A stretch of DNA of 64,000 bases from Zantedeschia hybrid cultivar (lineage: Eukaryota > Streptophyta > Magnoliopsida > Alismatales > Araceae): contig JARZZO010000009.1 of the NCBI GenBank assembly GCA_030544215.1, positions 47,859,129 to 47,923,128 of the forward strand, in the 5' to 3' direction. Below are positions 10,411 through 20,910 of the stretch, in pieces (position 1 is the first letter of the stretch; each line of letters opens with the position of its first letter). A model generated the notes under the pieces. The model had not been told where the DNA came from. It searched no databases and saw nothing but the letters and a program-made list of their open reading frames with translations. The translations under genes were made by a program, and so were the position numbers.

Positions 10411-11529
10411 TACTTGACCTTCTACGGGATTGGATGGCATGTTGGCCGGCCGTCCACTCCCCTAACTACCACCTTGACCTCGTCTTCCCCACGATCTCCT
10501 CTACTCGCCGCCCTCACCTCCACTACTCCGATCACTCCCCACTCCGGCGACTGCCGCGCGCACCACCTTCGATCCTTGACCACTTCCCATTGGCTCCAGG
10601 ATGATTTACGGGAATTTAGACCCCTATTTTCTCATATTTTTCCTTCACCTATTTAAACCCCGCATGTCCTCTCGAGGAGTGAGGTTAAGAGGGTTTTTTT
10701 TGGTTGGAGGGATTCAGAGGAGGTTGGCAAGTGAGTCGACTTTGAGGAGTTGAGCGGGCAAGGAGTCAGAGAGCTTCAGGAGGAACTTCAAGAGGAATCC
10801 TTCGCACTCCAAATGGGCTTGTCTTCTTAACCCTCTCTTACTTTTCTCCTTTTCACTTCATTGCATTCCCACTTTCCATCCATTCCGTAACATTTTCCTC
10901 TCTCACTCTTCTTTCCACTTTCAACACATCACTTCACTTTTCACACACGAGCACCCCCCATCTGCATGCATGCATGTTAGGATAACCTAGCAACCCTTAC
11001 CCCCCAGAGGTTTTAAACAAAAAATGGGAGGTGGGTGGCCATAACATATGGTCACCTTCCCTCCCCAAACACCCATCCGGTGCGTCACCCTCTAATTGTA
11101 GTTAATTTTTATATTTTTATGGATAGATTCTACATGTCACAGTTCTAATCGGGTTATTCTTCTCTCTTGTCTTGTCTTTTCTTTTCAGGGGCCCTTACCA
11201 CATTTCTGCGTGCAGATTGCCGAGCTCTCCTCCTCTGGCCGGCCGGAAGAAGAGAAGGGGAAACCACTGTCTCCCGCTGATAAGTCCACAATTTTACATA
11301 AATAACATAAAATTTACATAATTTGCTATCAATTTAACGGACAAAATCACATGGAATGATAAATAAACCATTTGCGCATTCAAAATCTGAATTTTAAAAA
11401 TATCATCACTCCATGGATGGAATAAAGGTAGCAACTTCATTTCCTCAGCAATTATTTAATGCGCAGTTGAATGATTTATGGCTATGAGAACTTAACTGTA
11501 ATTTTATGTGAAACATGACATGAACAAGC

Positions 11530-11592
11530 AGATGGCATAGTAGTTGGACCACCTGAACTTCAAGGAAATGACCAGAGTTCGAATCCTGGCAA
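11530..11592 (+). other. tRNA-like sequence (SINE head or tRNA relic)
   Basis: TGGCATAGTAGTTGG resembles a pol III A box and AGTTCGAATCC, about 40 bases on, resembles a B box. Stems are too degraded for a functional tRNA. It may be the head of a tRNA-derived SINE inserted in the LTR. No poly(A) or target duplication was resolved. Confidence 0.4.
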
Positions 11593-12283
11593 AAACAACA
11601 TTTTATTTTCGTATTAACTGGGGCCCACATGCCAACTAAGAGAGAAAGAAGGAGGGAATTCTGAAATTCAAAGAAAGGAGGATCCATTTCAGAAATTCGA
11701 AATTCAAAAATACCAATTAATGTTTTAAAGAGGATCCCCTAAATCAAGGGGAACTTAATGAAATGATTTTAAAATCTCTTTTTGAAATTCAAAACCCCCC
11801 TCTTTTCCATAAAACTAAGGGAGGAGGTCAAGGTGAAGGGCGAGAATTTTCAGAAATTTTTTTACCTCTCTCTTACTCCCACTGTTCGCTCTCTCTCTGT
11901 TCTCTTTGTCATTTTTTATCTCTCTCTCTCTAAGCATCTGCTTTCCTTCCCTCTCCCTCTGCATTTCCATTTTCTCTCTCTGTTTTTCTTCCCTCTCCCG
12001 CAGACTCTCCCTCTCTGCGCTTTTCTCTTTCTCTTCTTTACTTTTTCTCCCTCTCTCTCCGCCTTTCCCTTTCTCTCTGTCACAGTACGAGGAAGCGGCG
12101 AGGTCAGCTGCCACCTTCAGCGCCACGCGGCAGCACCGCGTGACTCGCGCGGGGCGGACATCGTCGCCCGTGCAAGCTTCCCACTCTGCGCCGCCGCCTC
12201 GTCTGCAACGCCGGCACGCTCCTCCACACGCACAAGCCAGCGTCGCCGCCGCACGCCACGCGGTGCCTCCCGGGCGCTTCCCG

Positions 12284-12361
12284 CCCGGCACCTCGCCTGC
12301 AGCGCCCGCCTCGCCTGCAGCGCCCGCCTCGTCTGCAGCGCCCGCCTCGCCTGCTGCGCCG
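12284..12361. repeat. 18-bp GC-rich repeat
   Basis: GCCTCGCCTGCAGCGCCC and variants repeat about four times. It encodes short Ala/Pro/Ser repeats in frame on either strand. It explains the long spurious ORFs in 11782-12541. Confidence 0.8.
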
Positions 12362-12987
12362 CACGACCTGCCGCGCCTCGCCTGCCGCGCCCGAGCCGCC
12401 CTGCGCTGCCTCGGTCCAACGCGCCGCTGCTCCCATCTGCTGCCACGAACCCCCGCGTCGGTCCACAGTGCCAAAGCATCTACAAAAGGCTCACATAGCC
12501 CCTGTCTCCTTGTTATTGCTTCTAAATTAAATTTGTTTTAGTTTTTGAGAAATTAGTTAGCATTTTTGCTATTTTCTTGGAACATTGTAAATTTTCTTAT
12601 TGCAATAATAGTGATTGTGTTATTTGCCTTTCCAAAGTTGTCATCTTCACTATTTTCTTAGATTAATATTATCTTGTTGAATTTATTTGCTTTACTCAAT
12701 CTTAAAAATTAGTTAACTAAGTTTTGGTGATAGATTCTAGGTGCTAATTAGAAGCATGTTAAATTCTGTAATTAGTTTTGTTTAAAATAGAAGTTTTTAA
12801 CTAGAACATCAAATCGAAAATCTAATTTCATTCAAAAATCCAAGGTTTTCAAAATTAGATTTCTATTTCTCCGTGGATCGACCCGGTCTCAACCATGCAC
12901 TACCTTGTTATCTTTAATTGAGATTCGGACATTAAGATTGATGTTATTTGTGTTTTAACGACGGCATTTAAATACGCATCAATTTTT

Positions 12988-13005
12988 TGGCGCCGTTGCC
13001 GGGGA
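12988..13005 (+). promoter_or_regulatory. Primer-binding site (tRNA-Asp type) of the Athila-type element
   Basis: TGGCGCCGTTGCCGGGGA is the minus-strand priming site typical of Athila-group gypsy elements. It fixes the LTR end at 12981 and the direction of the element as plus. Confidence 0.9.
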
Positions 13006-13939
13006 ATTAGAATTTTAATTTTGATTATTTTGGGTCCATTTGTATAAATCCATACTCACATTCATTTTCTCTTTTTGCAGGAATTTAAAAAAAAAAAAAA
13101 AGAAGACAAAAGGAAAGCTCAACTTGGTGAGTTTGTTCCAATCTTTTTGATATTTTTATTTTTAGATTTGCTTAAAATAGATATAGCCCTCATTAAATTA
13201 AAAAAAAAAATCAGAAAAACAAAATTAAAAAAAAATTGCATTTCAAGATTAGAAACCAAACTACCATGTTTTTAGGACATGCATCATTTAGGAATGCATT
13301 AGTTTTAAATTTTTGTCATTTATTTCATGTTGAAGAGTGCGGGAGGCAAGGTAAGTCTTTCTAAATTGTGCAAATAACATGTTCATGCATTGTCATTTCA
13401 TTATTGCACAAAACAAACTTGATTGAATTGTGGTGTGCATCTCATTGATAAAATAATTTAAGGGCATCTTCATAACAAGATAAGGTGGAGATTTCATCAC
13501 CCGTCCTTGGCCCACAAACCACAAACACTCCATCTTGCATTGTCCCAAGCCCAATAAAAATCAAGTAGCAATTGCACCTAGGGTTCATACTATGATCGGA
13601 CCGAGCTTTGAATTCATTTCTACTTTGGACAACGGTGTCTAGGCTAAAGGTTACAAAGGCAAACGCCTAAGTGGACAAGTGGTTATTTAATTAGGTCCCT
13701 ACGAAAGTAGGGGGAGCCTCCCACTATCCCACCTCTTACCTGGCCGATTGATCTATTGTAGGGGTGATTCATAGTGAATTCTAACCATTTTGTGAGAAAT
13801 CTCATCCTTAAGTCTAGGATACACTTAGGTCATTAGGAATTTGTTATTAACTTGTTTGTCTTTGCATAAATAAACATAAAAAATATATAAAAATAAAAAT
13901 CACAAAAACAACCATTCTTATCTCATCTTGGTCTAGTGT
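13006..13939 (+). other. Leader between primer site and gag
   Basis: AT-rich, with A-runs at 13086-13100 and 13200-13212. No gene is visible; the short ORF at 13075-13275 is lysine-rich by composition. Untranslated leader of the Athila-type element. Confidence 0.6.
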
Positions 13940-16018
13940 ATGCTAGGTAGAAGATCTCAAAAGCCATATATTATCAAACCCATTCAAGAAATTGAGAGAT
14001 ACCTACATCACCAAATCAATATTCAACATCAAATGGCTGGAAACAATCAACAACTGCCAAAACAAATGAAGGAATACTTCATTCCTCAAGACTATAATCC
14101 TTCATCTTGTATCCAATTGCCTAATGTCCATGCTAGCCATTATGAGATCAAGCCAAGCACCATCCAAATGCTCCCATCTTTTTATGGGAATACCAATGAA
14201 GATCCATATAAACATTTAGATGAATTCTTTAAGATTTATTCAACCGTGAAAATTCAAGATTTCACGGAAGATGCCCTTCGACTTACCCTATTCCCTTTCT
14301 CACTTAAGGACAAAGCCAAATATTGTCTTGGAACGATAGGGAAGCCCATTAGGACTTGGCCCGAAATGCAACAAGAATTCTTAAAAAAATTCTATCCTAT
14401 TGGGAGAACAAATACAATGAGAAGGGCTATAACTGGATTCTCACAATTACCAGGAGAACAAATTCATGAATCTTGGGAACGATTGAAAGAATTGTTGAGA
14501 AAATGTCCACACCATGGATTGTCTAGATGGCAAATTGTGCAAGCATTCTATGAAGGTTTAGATGCACAATACAGGCAAATGGTAGATGCATCTTGTGGAG
14601 GAGCATTCATGAGCAAAAGTGAGGAAAAAGCTTATGATGCCCTCTCTCGGCTAGCCTCTACCCATGATGGAGGAGGGAGTCGAATGATTCTCGTCGAGGA
14701 ACTCTTTGAACCCAGTATTCATAATTCCAACATAATGCAAGCTAATACTTCTGAAGACGAGACCTGGATGACTCTGATAGTGGCTTTTATTCTCCAAGGG
14801 GAACTCCCATCCGAAGCAAGAGAGGCAAGATGTATATGACAACATTCTTCTCAGTTCCTCATTCTAGAAGAAGTGTTATATAAAAGATCTTTCAACCGCC
14901 CACTCCTCCGGTGTCTTGGCCCAGATGAAGCCACTTATGCCCTCCGGGAAGTCCATGAGGGAGTCTGCGGAGCACACGCAGGGGGCCGAGCCCTGTCGTA
15001 TAAAATCCTAAGGCAAGGGTACTGGTGGCCAACCCTTTGGAAGGATGCATCCAGTCTTGTCTGCCGCTGCGACCAATGCCAAAAATTTAGCTCTCTTATT
15101 CATCAGTCAACAGCCATTTTGACACCTCTATCAGATCCTTGGCCTTTCACTCAATGGGGGATCAATATTCTCGGCCCATTTCCCATGACCACTGGCCAAA
15201 GGAAATTTCTTATCGTTATTGTTGACTATTTTACCAAGTGGGTCGAGGCCGAACCCCTCTCGTCCATAACTGACTATAATGCCTGGAATTTTGTGTGGAC
15301 ATCTATCATCTGCCGCTACGATATCCCTCGGGCTATCATATCAGACAATGGCAAACAATTTGATAGTTGTCGGTTCAGAGATAATTATAAGAGCTTCAAT
15401 ATTCTGCATAAGTTCACTTCGGTGGCTCACCTTCAGATGAACGGTCAAGCCGAAGTCACTAATAGAGGCATGTTACAAGGGTTGAAAACCCGTCTTGGCG
15501 AAGCTAAAGGCCGATGGGTGGAGGAGCTGCCGAGTGTACTATGGGCCTATTGGACAACGAGCCGAGCTTTTACCAGAGAAACTCCATTCCGAATGGCCTA
15601 CGGGGTAGAAGCGGTCATACCGGTTGAGATTGGCCTGCCTTCACCAAGAGTTCTCTCTTACAATCCGAAAGGCAATGACGAAGCCATGAAATATCATCTT
15701 GATCTTATTGAAGAAACAAGAGATCTAGCTCGCATCCGGCTAGCAGCATATCAACAATGCATGACTAAGTATCACAATGCCTGAGTAAAGCTTCGGAACT
15801 TCGAAGTCGAAAATCTAGTATTGTGGAATGCTCATGCCTCAAAGCCTGTTGAAGCCGCAGGGAAATTACCCCGCAACTGGGAAGGCCCTTACTGAGTGAA
15901 GGAAGTCGTCCGACGAGGGGTGTATCGGCTGGAAACCCTCTCGAGTCAACCTCTCCCTCGCACTTGGAATGTGGAATGCCTTCGAGTTATTTTATGTAAA
16001 ACTTTCTCTCAGCTTTAG
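13940..16018 (+). pseudogene. Chimeric reading frame: Athila-type gag fused to Tat-type integrase
   Basis: One frame runs 13940-16018 with only three in-frame stops (TGA at 14837, 15782 and 15893) and no frameshift. Codons 1 to about 235 are an Athila-type gag (retrotransposon gag domain: LPSFYGNTNEDPYKHLDEF, then LFPFSLKDKAKYCL and QEFLKKFYP). From about 14680 the frame becomes Tat-type: EDETWMTLIVAFI, LYKRSF, the HHCC zinc finger HEGVCGAHAGGR with CRCDQCQKF, and the integrase core. The first catalytic position reads WGINILGPF, with Asn where the family has Asp. The second Asp (SDNGKQF) and the Glu (NGQAEVTNR) are present. The C-terminal part (NWEGPY, then YRLETL) follows the 15782 stop. Protease, reverse transcriptase and RNase H are missing between the two halves, so the gene is dead. 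Confidence 0.85.
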
Positions 16019-16079
16019 TTCGAATATATCATGATTAATATGAGGGCACCAGTTGAGCACATAATTCTGAAGCACTATC

Positions 16080-16560
16080 GGGAGCGGCGTTATCCAAGTC
16101 TGTGTAAACCGCATCGACAGCGGCTTCAACCATGCAAACTATATCGGAAGCGGCATTATCCAAGCTCGTATAAACCGTATGGGGAGCGGCTTCGGCCATG
16201 CAAACCGTACCAGGAGTGATATTATCAAAGTTTGTGTAAACCGTATCGGGTGCAATTTCGGCCATAAAAACCCTACCGGGAGTGGCATTATCCAAGTCCG
16301 TGTAAACCGTATCGGGAGCGGCTTCGGCCATGCAAACCATACCGGGAGCAGCATTATCCAAGTCCGTGTATACCATATCGGGAGTGGCTTCGGCCATGCA
16401 AACCATACTGGGAGCGGCATTATCCAAGTCCGTGTAAATCGTATCGGGAGTGGCTTTGGCCATGCAAAGCGTACCGGGAGCGACGCTATTCTCCAAGACC
16501 GTGTGAACCATACCGGGAGTGGTTTCGGCCAAAAAAATCGTATCGGGAGCGGCATGATTC
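16080..16560. repeat. 66-bp minisatellite downstream of Tat integrase
   Basis: TTATCCAAG or close variants recur at about 16090, 16156, 16222, 16288, 16354, 16420 and 16486, exactly 66 bp apart. Each unit is a dimer of related halves, one with GCTTCGGCCATGCAAACC and one with GGCATTATCCAAGTCCG. Since 66 is divisible by 3, long ORFs appear on both strands (16035-16532, 16139-16663, 16179-16700); they are treated as by-products. Tat/Ogre-group elements are known for tandem repeats in this 3' region. Confidence 0.92.
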
Positions 16561-16699
16561 TCCTAAATCTCCACAGATCGATACAATATTGGTTTCCATC
16601 ATACGAAACGATATTCGGGAATTTCTGTAAAGAAAATATTATCGGACGTACCTTCACCCTCATCCTTAATAGGATTCTAAAACTAGTTTATCACAAATA

Positions 16700-17043
16700 A
16701 ATTATGCCAAATGTATCACGTCCGAAGGCAGATCACGAGAAAACAATTATTTCGGTATTTTGGACGAGATTTATGCAGACTTATTCATAAGTAAACACAT
16801 GAACAAAAGATCTTTATATTCCATAAAAACAGGAACCAAGAGTCCCGAAGTACAAAGGGACAATTGTTGTACATATAGCAGCCGAAGTAGTCTTGGTTAC
16901 AAGGATATAAAATGATTAGACTATTCGACTAACTCCCCGTCATAATCAAGGATAGAGTTGTCCGAAGTCATTGGAGTCTTTGGCATGCCTTCACGCTCGG
17001 GACTGGATGGTATCACATCCGGTGCGGCCGAGGACTTCATGAT
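16700..17043 (+). other. Non-coding spacer between 66-bp repeat and antisense ORF
   Basis: AT-rich spacer within the Tat-type element. I see no gene or repeat in it. Confidence 0.5.
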
Positions 17044-19313
17044 TTATGTACAGAGTATCTCCTCCGGAAGCTCAGGGCCAGTGAAATTTGCTCCAGGGCA
17101 AGCCTTTTGTGCAACTGCTAGCCCAAGATCGAAGATCGATTCTAAGGCCTCGGCCTGGGCTTCCATGAGCACCTCGGCTAACTTTTGGCTGGACTTGAAT
17201 GCTTCGATAGCTAGGCAAGCCCTATCGTCGGCTGTTTTCTCCATTTTCTCAGCCTTAGCCTGAGCAGCAGCAAGAGCATCAATATGTTGCTTCTCTTCTT
17301 CCGCATGCTCCTCCTGCGGTCGAGACAAGGCTTCCGTCTTCTGATGGAGGGCTGATCGAAGGCTCTCAGACTCCTTGTAGAGCTCCTCGGACTCCTTACA
17401 GAGCTCCTCTGATTCTTTACGGAGCCTTTCCGACTCCCTTTCAGCCCTTTATTGGGCCTCAGTCGCCAAGCGGGTCGTCTCCCTTTGCCTGGTTAATCGG
17501 CTCCCAGCCGAGCATTCACATCCAAGAGGGCGTCGATATTTCCCTCCAAGTCCCTCTTGACTGAGGCAACCTTGCCTACGGCCAAGTGGTCTGCAGCCTT
17601 GTTCACATCCCGTAGCTTCTCTTGGACGTGAGCGTATCGGCGGAGGAGAGCCCCCGAGATAACTGCAGTCTGTGAAAAATGAAACAATTAGAAAACATAT
17701 AGAACTAAGCCAGAAAGAACTAAGTTTAGGATCTTTACGTGAACTGCGTAGTGCACGCATTGTGCTGTGAGACCCTCAGTTGAGAGGGTTTCGAGCTCGT
17801 CTTGGGTTAGAGGGAGAGTGTAGCCATGGGCCAGCTTCGCGCAAGTCCTAGAGTCATCTAGGGTATCGTCTGCGAAAATGTTGAGATCTGGGCATTAGGG
17901 CTCTTGAGCGTACTCCCGACACATATGCGTCCCTGCATCTCCACAGGGGAAGGAGAGATTCGTAGATCCTACCGATGCAGAGTCCAAGCGAGAAGGCTCG
18001 ACCTGTGCCGGCATCGAGAGTGGTGCGTTCCTCTTAGCCGCGACCTTCTTGGTAGAGAAAGCCTCCTCTCGATCGGCTTTTCTCTTGCGCTTCTCGGCAT
18101 GGCCGCCTCCCCGGGAGACCGTTTTCCGTCCGGGTCCGTTCCATGGCTACAGTTGCAGCCCGACCTTCCATTGAGGTTGCAGTTTGTTCGGCCAGTGGCG
18201 AGAGGGCACTCGACTCCAAAGGATCAACACTCGACGCAGAAGACCTCTTGGAGCGTTGCTAAATCTTGGACACTAACGAACCGAGTCCGGACAACATCTC
18301 TGTAAACCGAAGAAAAAATAGATAAGCGAGAAGTTATCAGTATAGCCGATAGATACAAACAATCTGAGACCGACTCACCCTTGGCGCCAATGGCGGTGTC
18401 CTCTTTGTTGGATGGTTTATAAGCAGCAGTCTCAGTAGAGTCATCGGTCACAACCACCGCTTTACGAATCGGGACAGTCTCGGGAACCGGAATAGTGTTG
18501 GAGGCGAACCGATTGGCACGCCCTCCCCGTTCTTGTCTGAGAGGCAAGTAGGGGGCCTCTCGGGCCGGCATATCGTCCAGTTCCGGCCATGCCCCTATGC
18601 TTATCAGCCTCTCCTCGTCCGCCAAGAGTTCGTTCACATCGACGGGCGAGTAGTCGATTATTTTTCTGGCCTTGGTTAGTTGTTTGGTGGTAAGTTTAGG
18701 GGCCTCCAAAACTTCCTTTTGAAGGGACCCCCACTGAATAGGGAATGGCCAGACACTATTATCCTCCTCCGGGAGAGTGACAAAGAAAAATCCCTCCTTC
18801 CAGTGGAGAATGGACGAGGGCTTCCCGGAAAAGATGGCTCGGCCAGATCTAGTAGTGAAACAAAACCAAGAGGAATTCCCTTGGGTTTTATTTTAAATAG
18901 GTATCGGAAGATAGGCACCGATGGGGCAAGCTTCAGTATGGAACAAATGTGCAGGTACCCATAAATTGTCCGCCACGAGTTCAGAAAGAACTGGGACGGA
19001 GCGAGACCATAGGTAAGGAGAAGATCAATGATAAAGGGGTGGAGAGGAAGCCGAAATCCGGCCCTAAAGTTGTGGTCATAAATGGAGAAACACCCAGAAC
19101 GATAAGTATCGGCCCGAACTCTCGCCTGAGCCCTAATCAACCAAATCCACTCGGGGATATCGTATCGGTCCTACATCTCCTCCACTGCCTCATGGCAAAG
19201 GAAGGAAGCTACATCCGCGACCTGCTCGGCTTGTTTGCGGCTGGCCCCCCCTGTTCCGGGTGGGTCTTGGAGGTTTGAGGAGCATTAGGAGCCGAAATGG
19301 CTTTGTCTGCCAT
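17044..19313 (-). pseudogene. Antisense accessory ORF of the Tat-type element (gypsy-type transposase-28 domain)
   Basis: On the minus strand it starts at MADKAISAPNAP (19313) and proceeds through RADTYRSGCFSIYDHNFRAG and LPLHPFIIDLLLTYGLAPSQ to NSWRTIYGYLHIC (about 19110-18990). This matches the plant family known as putative gypsy-type transposon (PF04195). Later parts (18709-18224 and 17760-17044) are rich in Ala, Glu and Lys, with heptad-like spacing suggesting coiled coil (AEEEKQHIDALAAAQAKAEKM). Such antisense ORFs between integrase and 3' LTR are known in Tat-group elements; the function is unknown. The blocks are separated by stops and frame changes, so it is scored as a pseudogene, although introns could explain some breaks. 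Confidence 0.7.
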
Positions 19314-19599
19314 ATCGAAAGCGAAGGAATTAAGTGAAAAATATGAAGTGAGCGAAAACTCTAGAGGAGGCAGTTTGGGAAGAGAGCAGGATGAGCTGCT
19401 CGAGAAGAGAGAAGAACTAAGGGACATCAAATAACCAGAGGCCAAGGAGCAAAGGCTTACCCTCAGACAAGCTGAATTTCCTCGGTGACAAGGCATGCTC
19501 GTCCTACCGCCCCCGCTTGACAAGCCGCTCTTGGGAAGACTCTAAATACGCTCCGTTGCCGAGCCTTGAGGGGAAAAGCGAGAAATAGAGTTTCTCTGT

Positions 19600-20910
19600 A
19601 GATCGGGGGGGGGGGGGGTTATAGGAACCCCAGGAGGGCCTGAAGGATGATCGGCGGCCAAAATTTCCAAACCCTTCGGTACTAACCCTCTTGGATGCCC
19701 GCCACGTGTCATGTCCTTTCGAATGATGACCTGAGTGGCCGCAGATTCGAAGTGAGACGATTCATGGCCGAGATCCTCCGACCTTTCGGCTACAATCTTG
19801 GATGTGTGCTACGTATCTCGGATCTTTGTGCAGCGAGCCGAGTGGCGGAATTCGTGTCAGAACGATTAGCGGTCGAGATCCTTAGACCTTTCGGCTACCA
19901 TCTCGGATGCTTGCCACGTGGCTCGGATTTCTCGCACAACGAGCCGGTCGACAAGAAATTCAAGACCATTGTCGCCTTCACTTAGCGCCACTGGTTTTAA
20001 TTCAAGGAACCCTTCGGGTTCGGACGAGAATCATCTTTAGTCTGCGAGGATTGGTCACAACCCCTCAGTTTCGAACGAGAGTCATCTTTAGTCCGCGAGG
20101 ATTGGTCACAAGCCCTCGGTTTCGGACGAGAATCATCTTTAGTCCGCGAGGATTGGTCACAACCCCTCGGTTTCGAACGAAAGTCATCTTTAGTCCGCAA
20201 GGATTGGTCACAATCCCTCGGTTTCAGACGAGTGTCATCTTTAGTCCACGAGAATTGGTCACAACCCCTTAGTTTCGGACGAGAATCATCTTTAGTCTGT
20301 GAGGATTGGTCACAACCCTTTAGTTTCGGACGAGAGTCATCTTTAGTCCGCAAGGATTAATCACAACCTCTCAGTTTCAGATGAGAGTCATCTTCAGTCC
20401 GCACGCTTTGGTCGTATACTCTCGACTAAGAGCGATTGCTCATCTTCCCAGGCATTCTTCCAAAGATTGACACCTTCAGGTACTTTTCCGCAAAGATTTG
20501 AATGTACTCTGGACATCTTACCTTATTGAAGCATGCCGAAAATAAGGGGCCATGTAATGGGGGAAAACTCAATTGGGCCCAGAAGCTGGCCTCAGTCCCA
20601 ATTCAAGAATGGTCCGAGTGCCATTCGTTTGTTCTCGGAGGCCCAACATCGTACTGGGCCGAGATAAGTCTGGCCCAATTCAATCAACTACTTATGGGCC
20701 TTCAGCCTACTGGCGCTTGGAATATTCTCGAGATTTCATCTCAAACTCTCAGGAATATTCCTACATCGACTACCACTAGAAAGAAGCCCTCATCTCCCGC
20801 TATAAAAGGAATACTATTTATGGCAGTAAAGATACACAAGCTATTAAGCCTTCATCTCTCTCTCAATATTAAAGTTTTCATTAAATCCCCTACTAACTTA
20901 ACCATCAGAG
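19600..20910 (+). mobile_element. 3' LTR of the Tat-type element, left part
   Basis: This sequence follows the antisense ORF start and carries the promoter-like end of the element. The exact LTR start is uncertain, with candidates near the G-run at 19606 or within the next 150 bp. It contains paired segments reading GAGATCCTCCGACCTTTCGGC and GAGATCCTTAGACCTTTCGGC (about 19770 and 19876), the 51-bp minisatellite and a TATA-like CTATAAAAGG at 20800. It is interrupted at 20910 by Copia-A and resumes at 30185. Confidence 0.65.
20000..20410. repeat. 51-bp minisatellite in the Tat-type LTR
   Basis: TTGGTCAC recurs at 20051, 20102, 20153, 20204 and onward, with a 51-bp period for about eight units. 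The unit has TTCGGACGAGAATCATC and TTTAGTCCGCGAGGATTGG. Since 51 is divisible by 3, both strands show repeat ORFs (19907-20272 plus, 19997-20353 minus); these are not taken as genes. Confidence 0.92.

Larger units (their letters stand above)
9962..12981 (+). mobile_element. Athila-type 5' LTR, about 3 kb
   Basis: It starts TGTAGACACCGATTTTG and ends CGCATCA. Six bases later comes the primer site TGGCGCCGTTGCCGGGGA, the well-known Athila tRNA-Asp-type site. It contains a 33-bp minisatellite (10103-10410), a tRNA-like A/B box pair (11530-11590), a long CT-rich tract (11870-12080) and a GC-rich 18-bp repeat (12284-12361). Long overlapping ORFs on both strands at 11782-12541 come from the CT-rich and GC-rich composition and show no domain. 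No second copy of this LTR is in the window, consistent with the 3' half of the element being replaced by Tat-type sequence. Confidence 0.75.

Noticed and set aside
10089..10440. Gly/Arg/Trp repeat proteins on the minus strand
   Set aside because: All three minus frames are open because of the 33-bp repeat.
11782..12541. Long ORFs on both strands (up to 238 codons)
   Set aside because: They run through a CT-rich tract and an 18-bp GC-rich repeat; peptides are Ser/Leu/Phe- or Arg/Ala-rich in all frames and show no domain.
16035..16700. Repeat proteins of 165-174 codons on both strands
   Set aside because: Direct result of the 66-bp repeat having a length divisible by three; no start context or domain.
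19907..20353. Repeat ORFs on both strands
   Set aside because: By-product of the 51-bp minisatellite.
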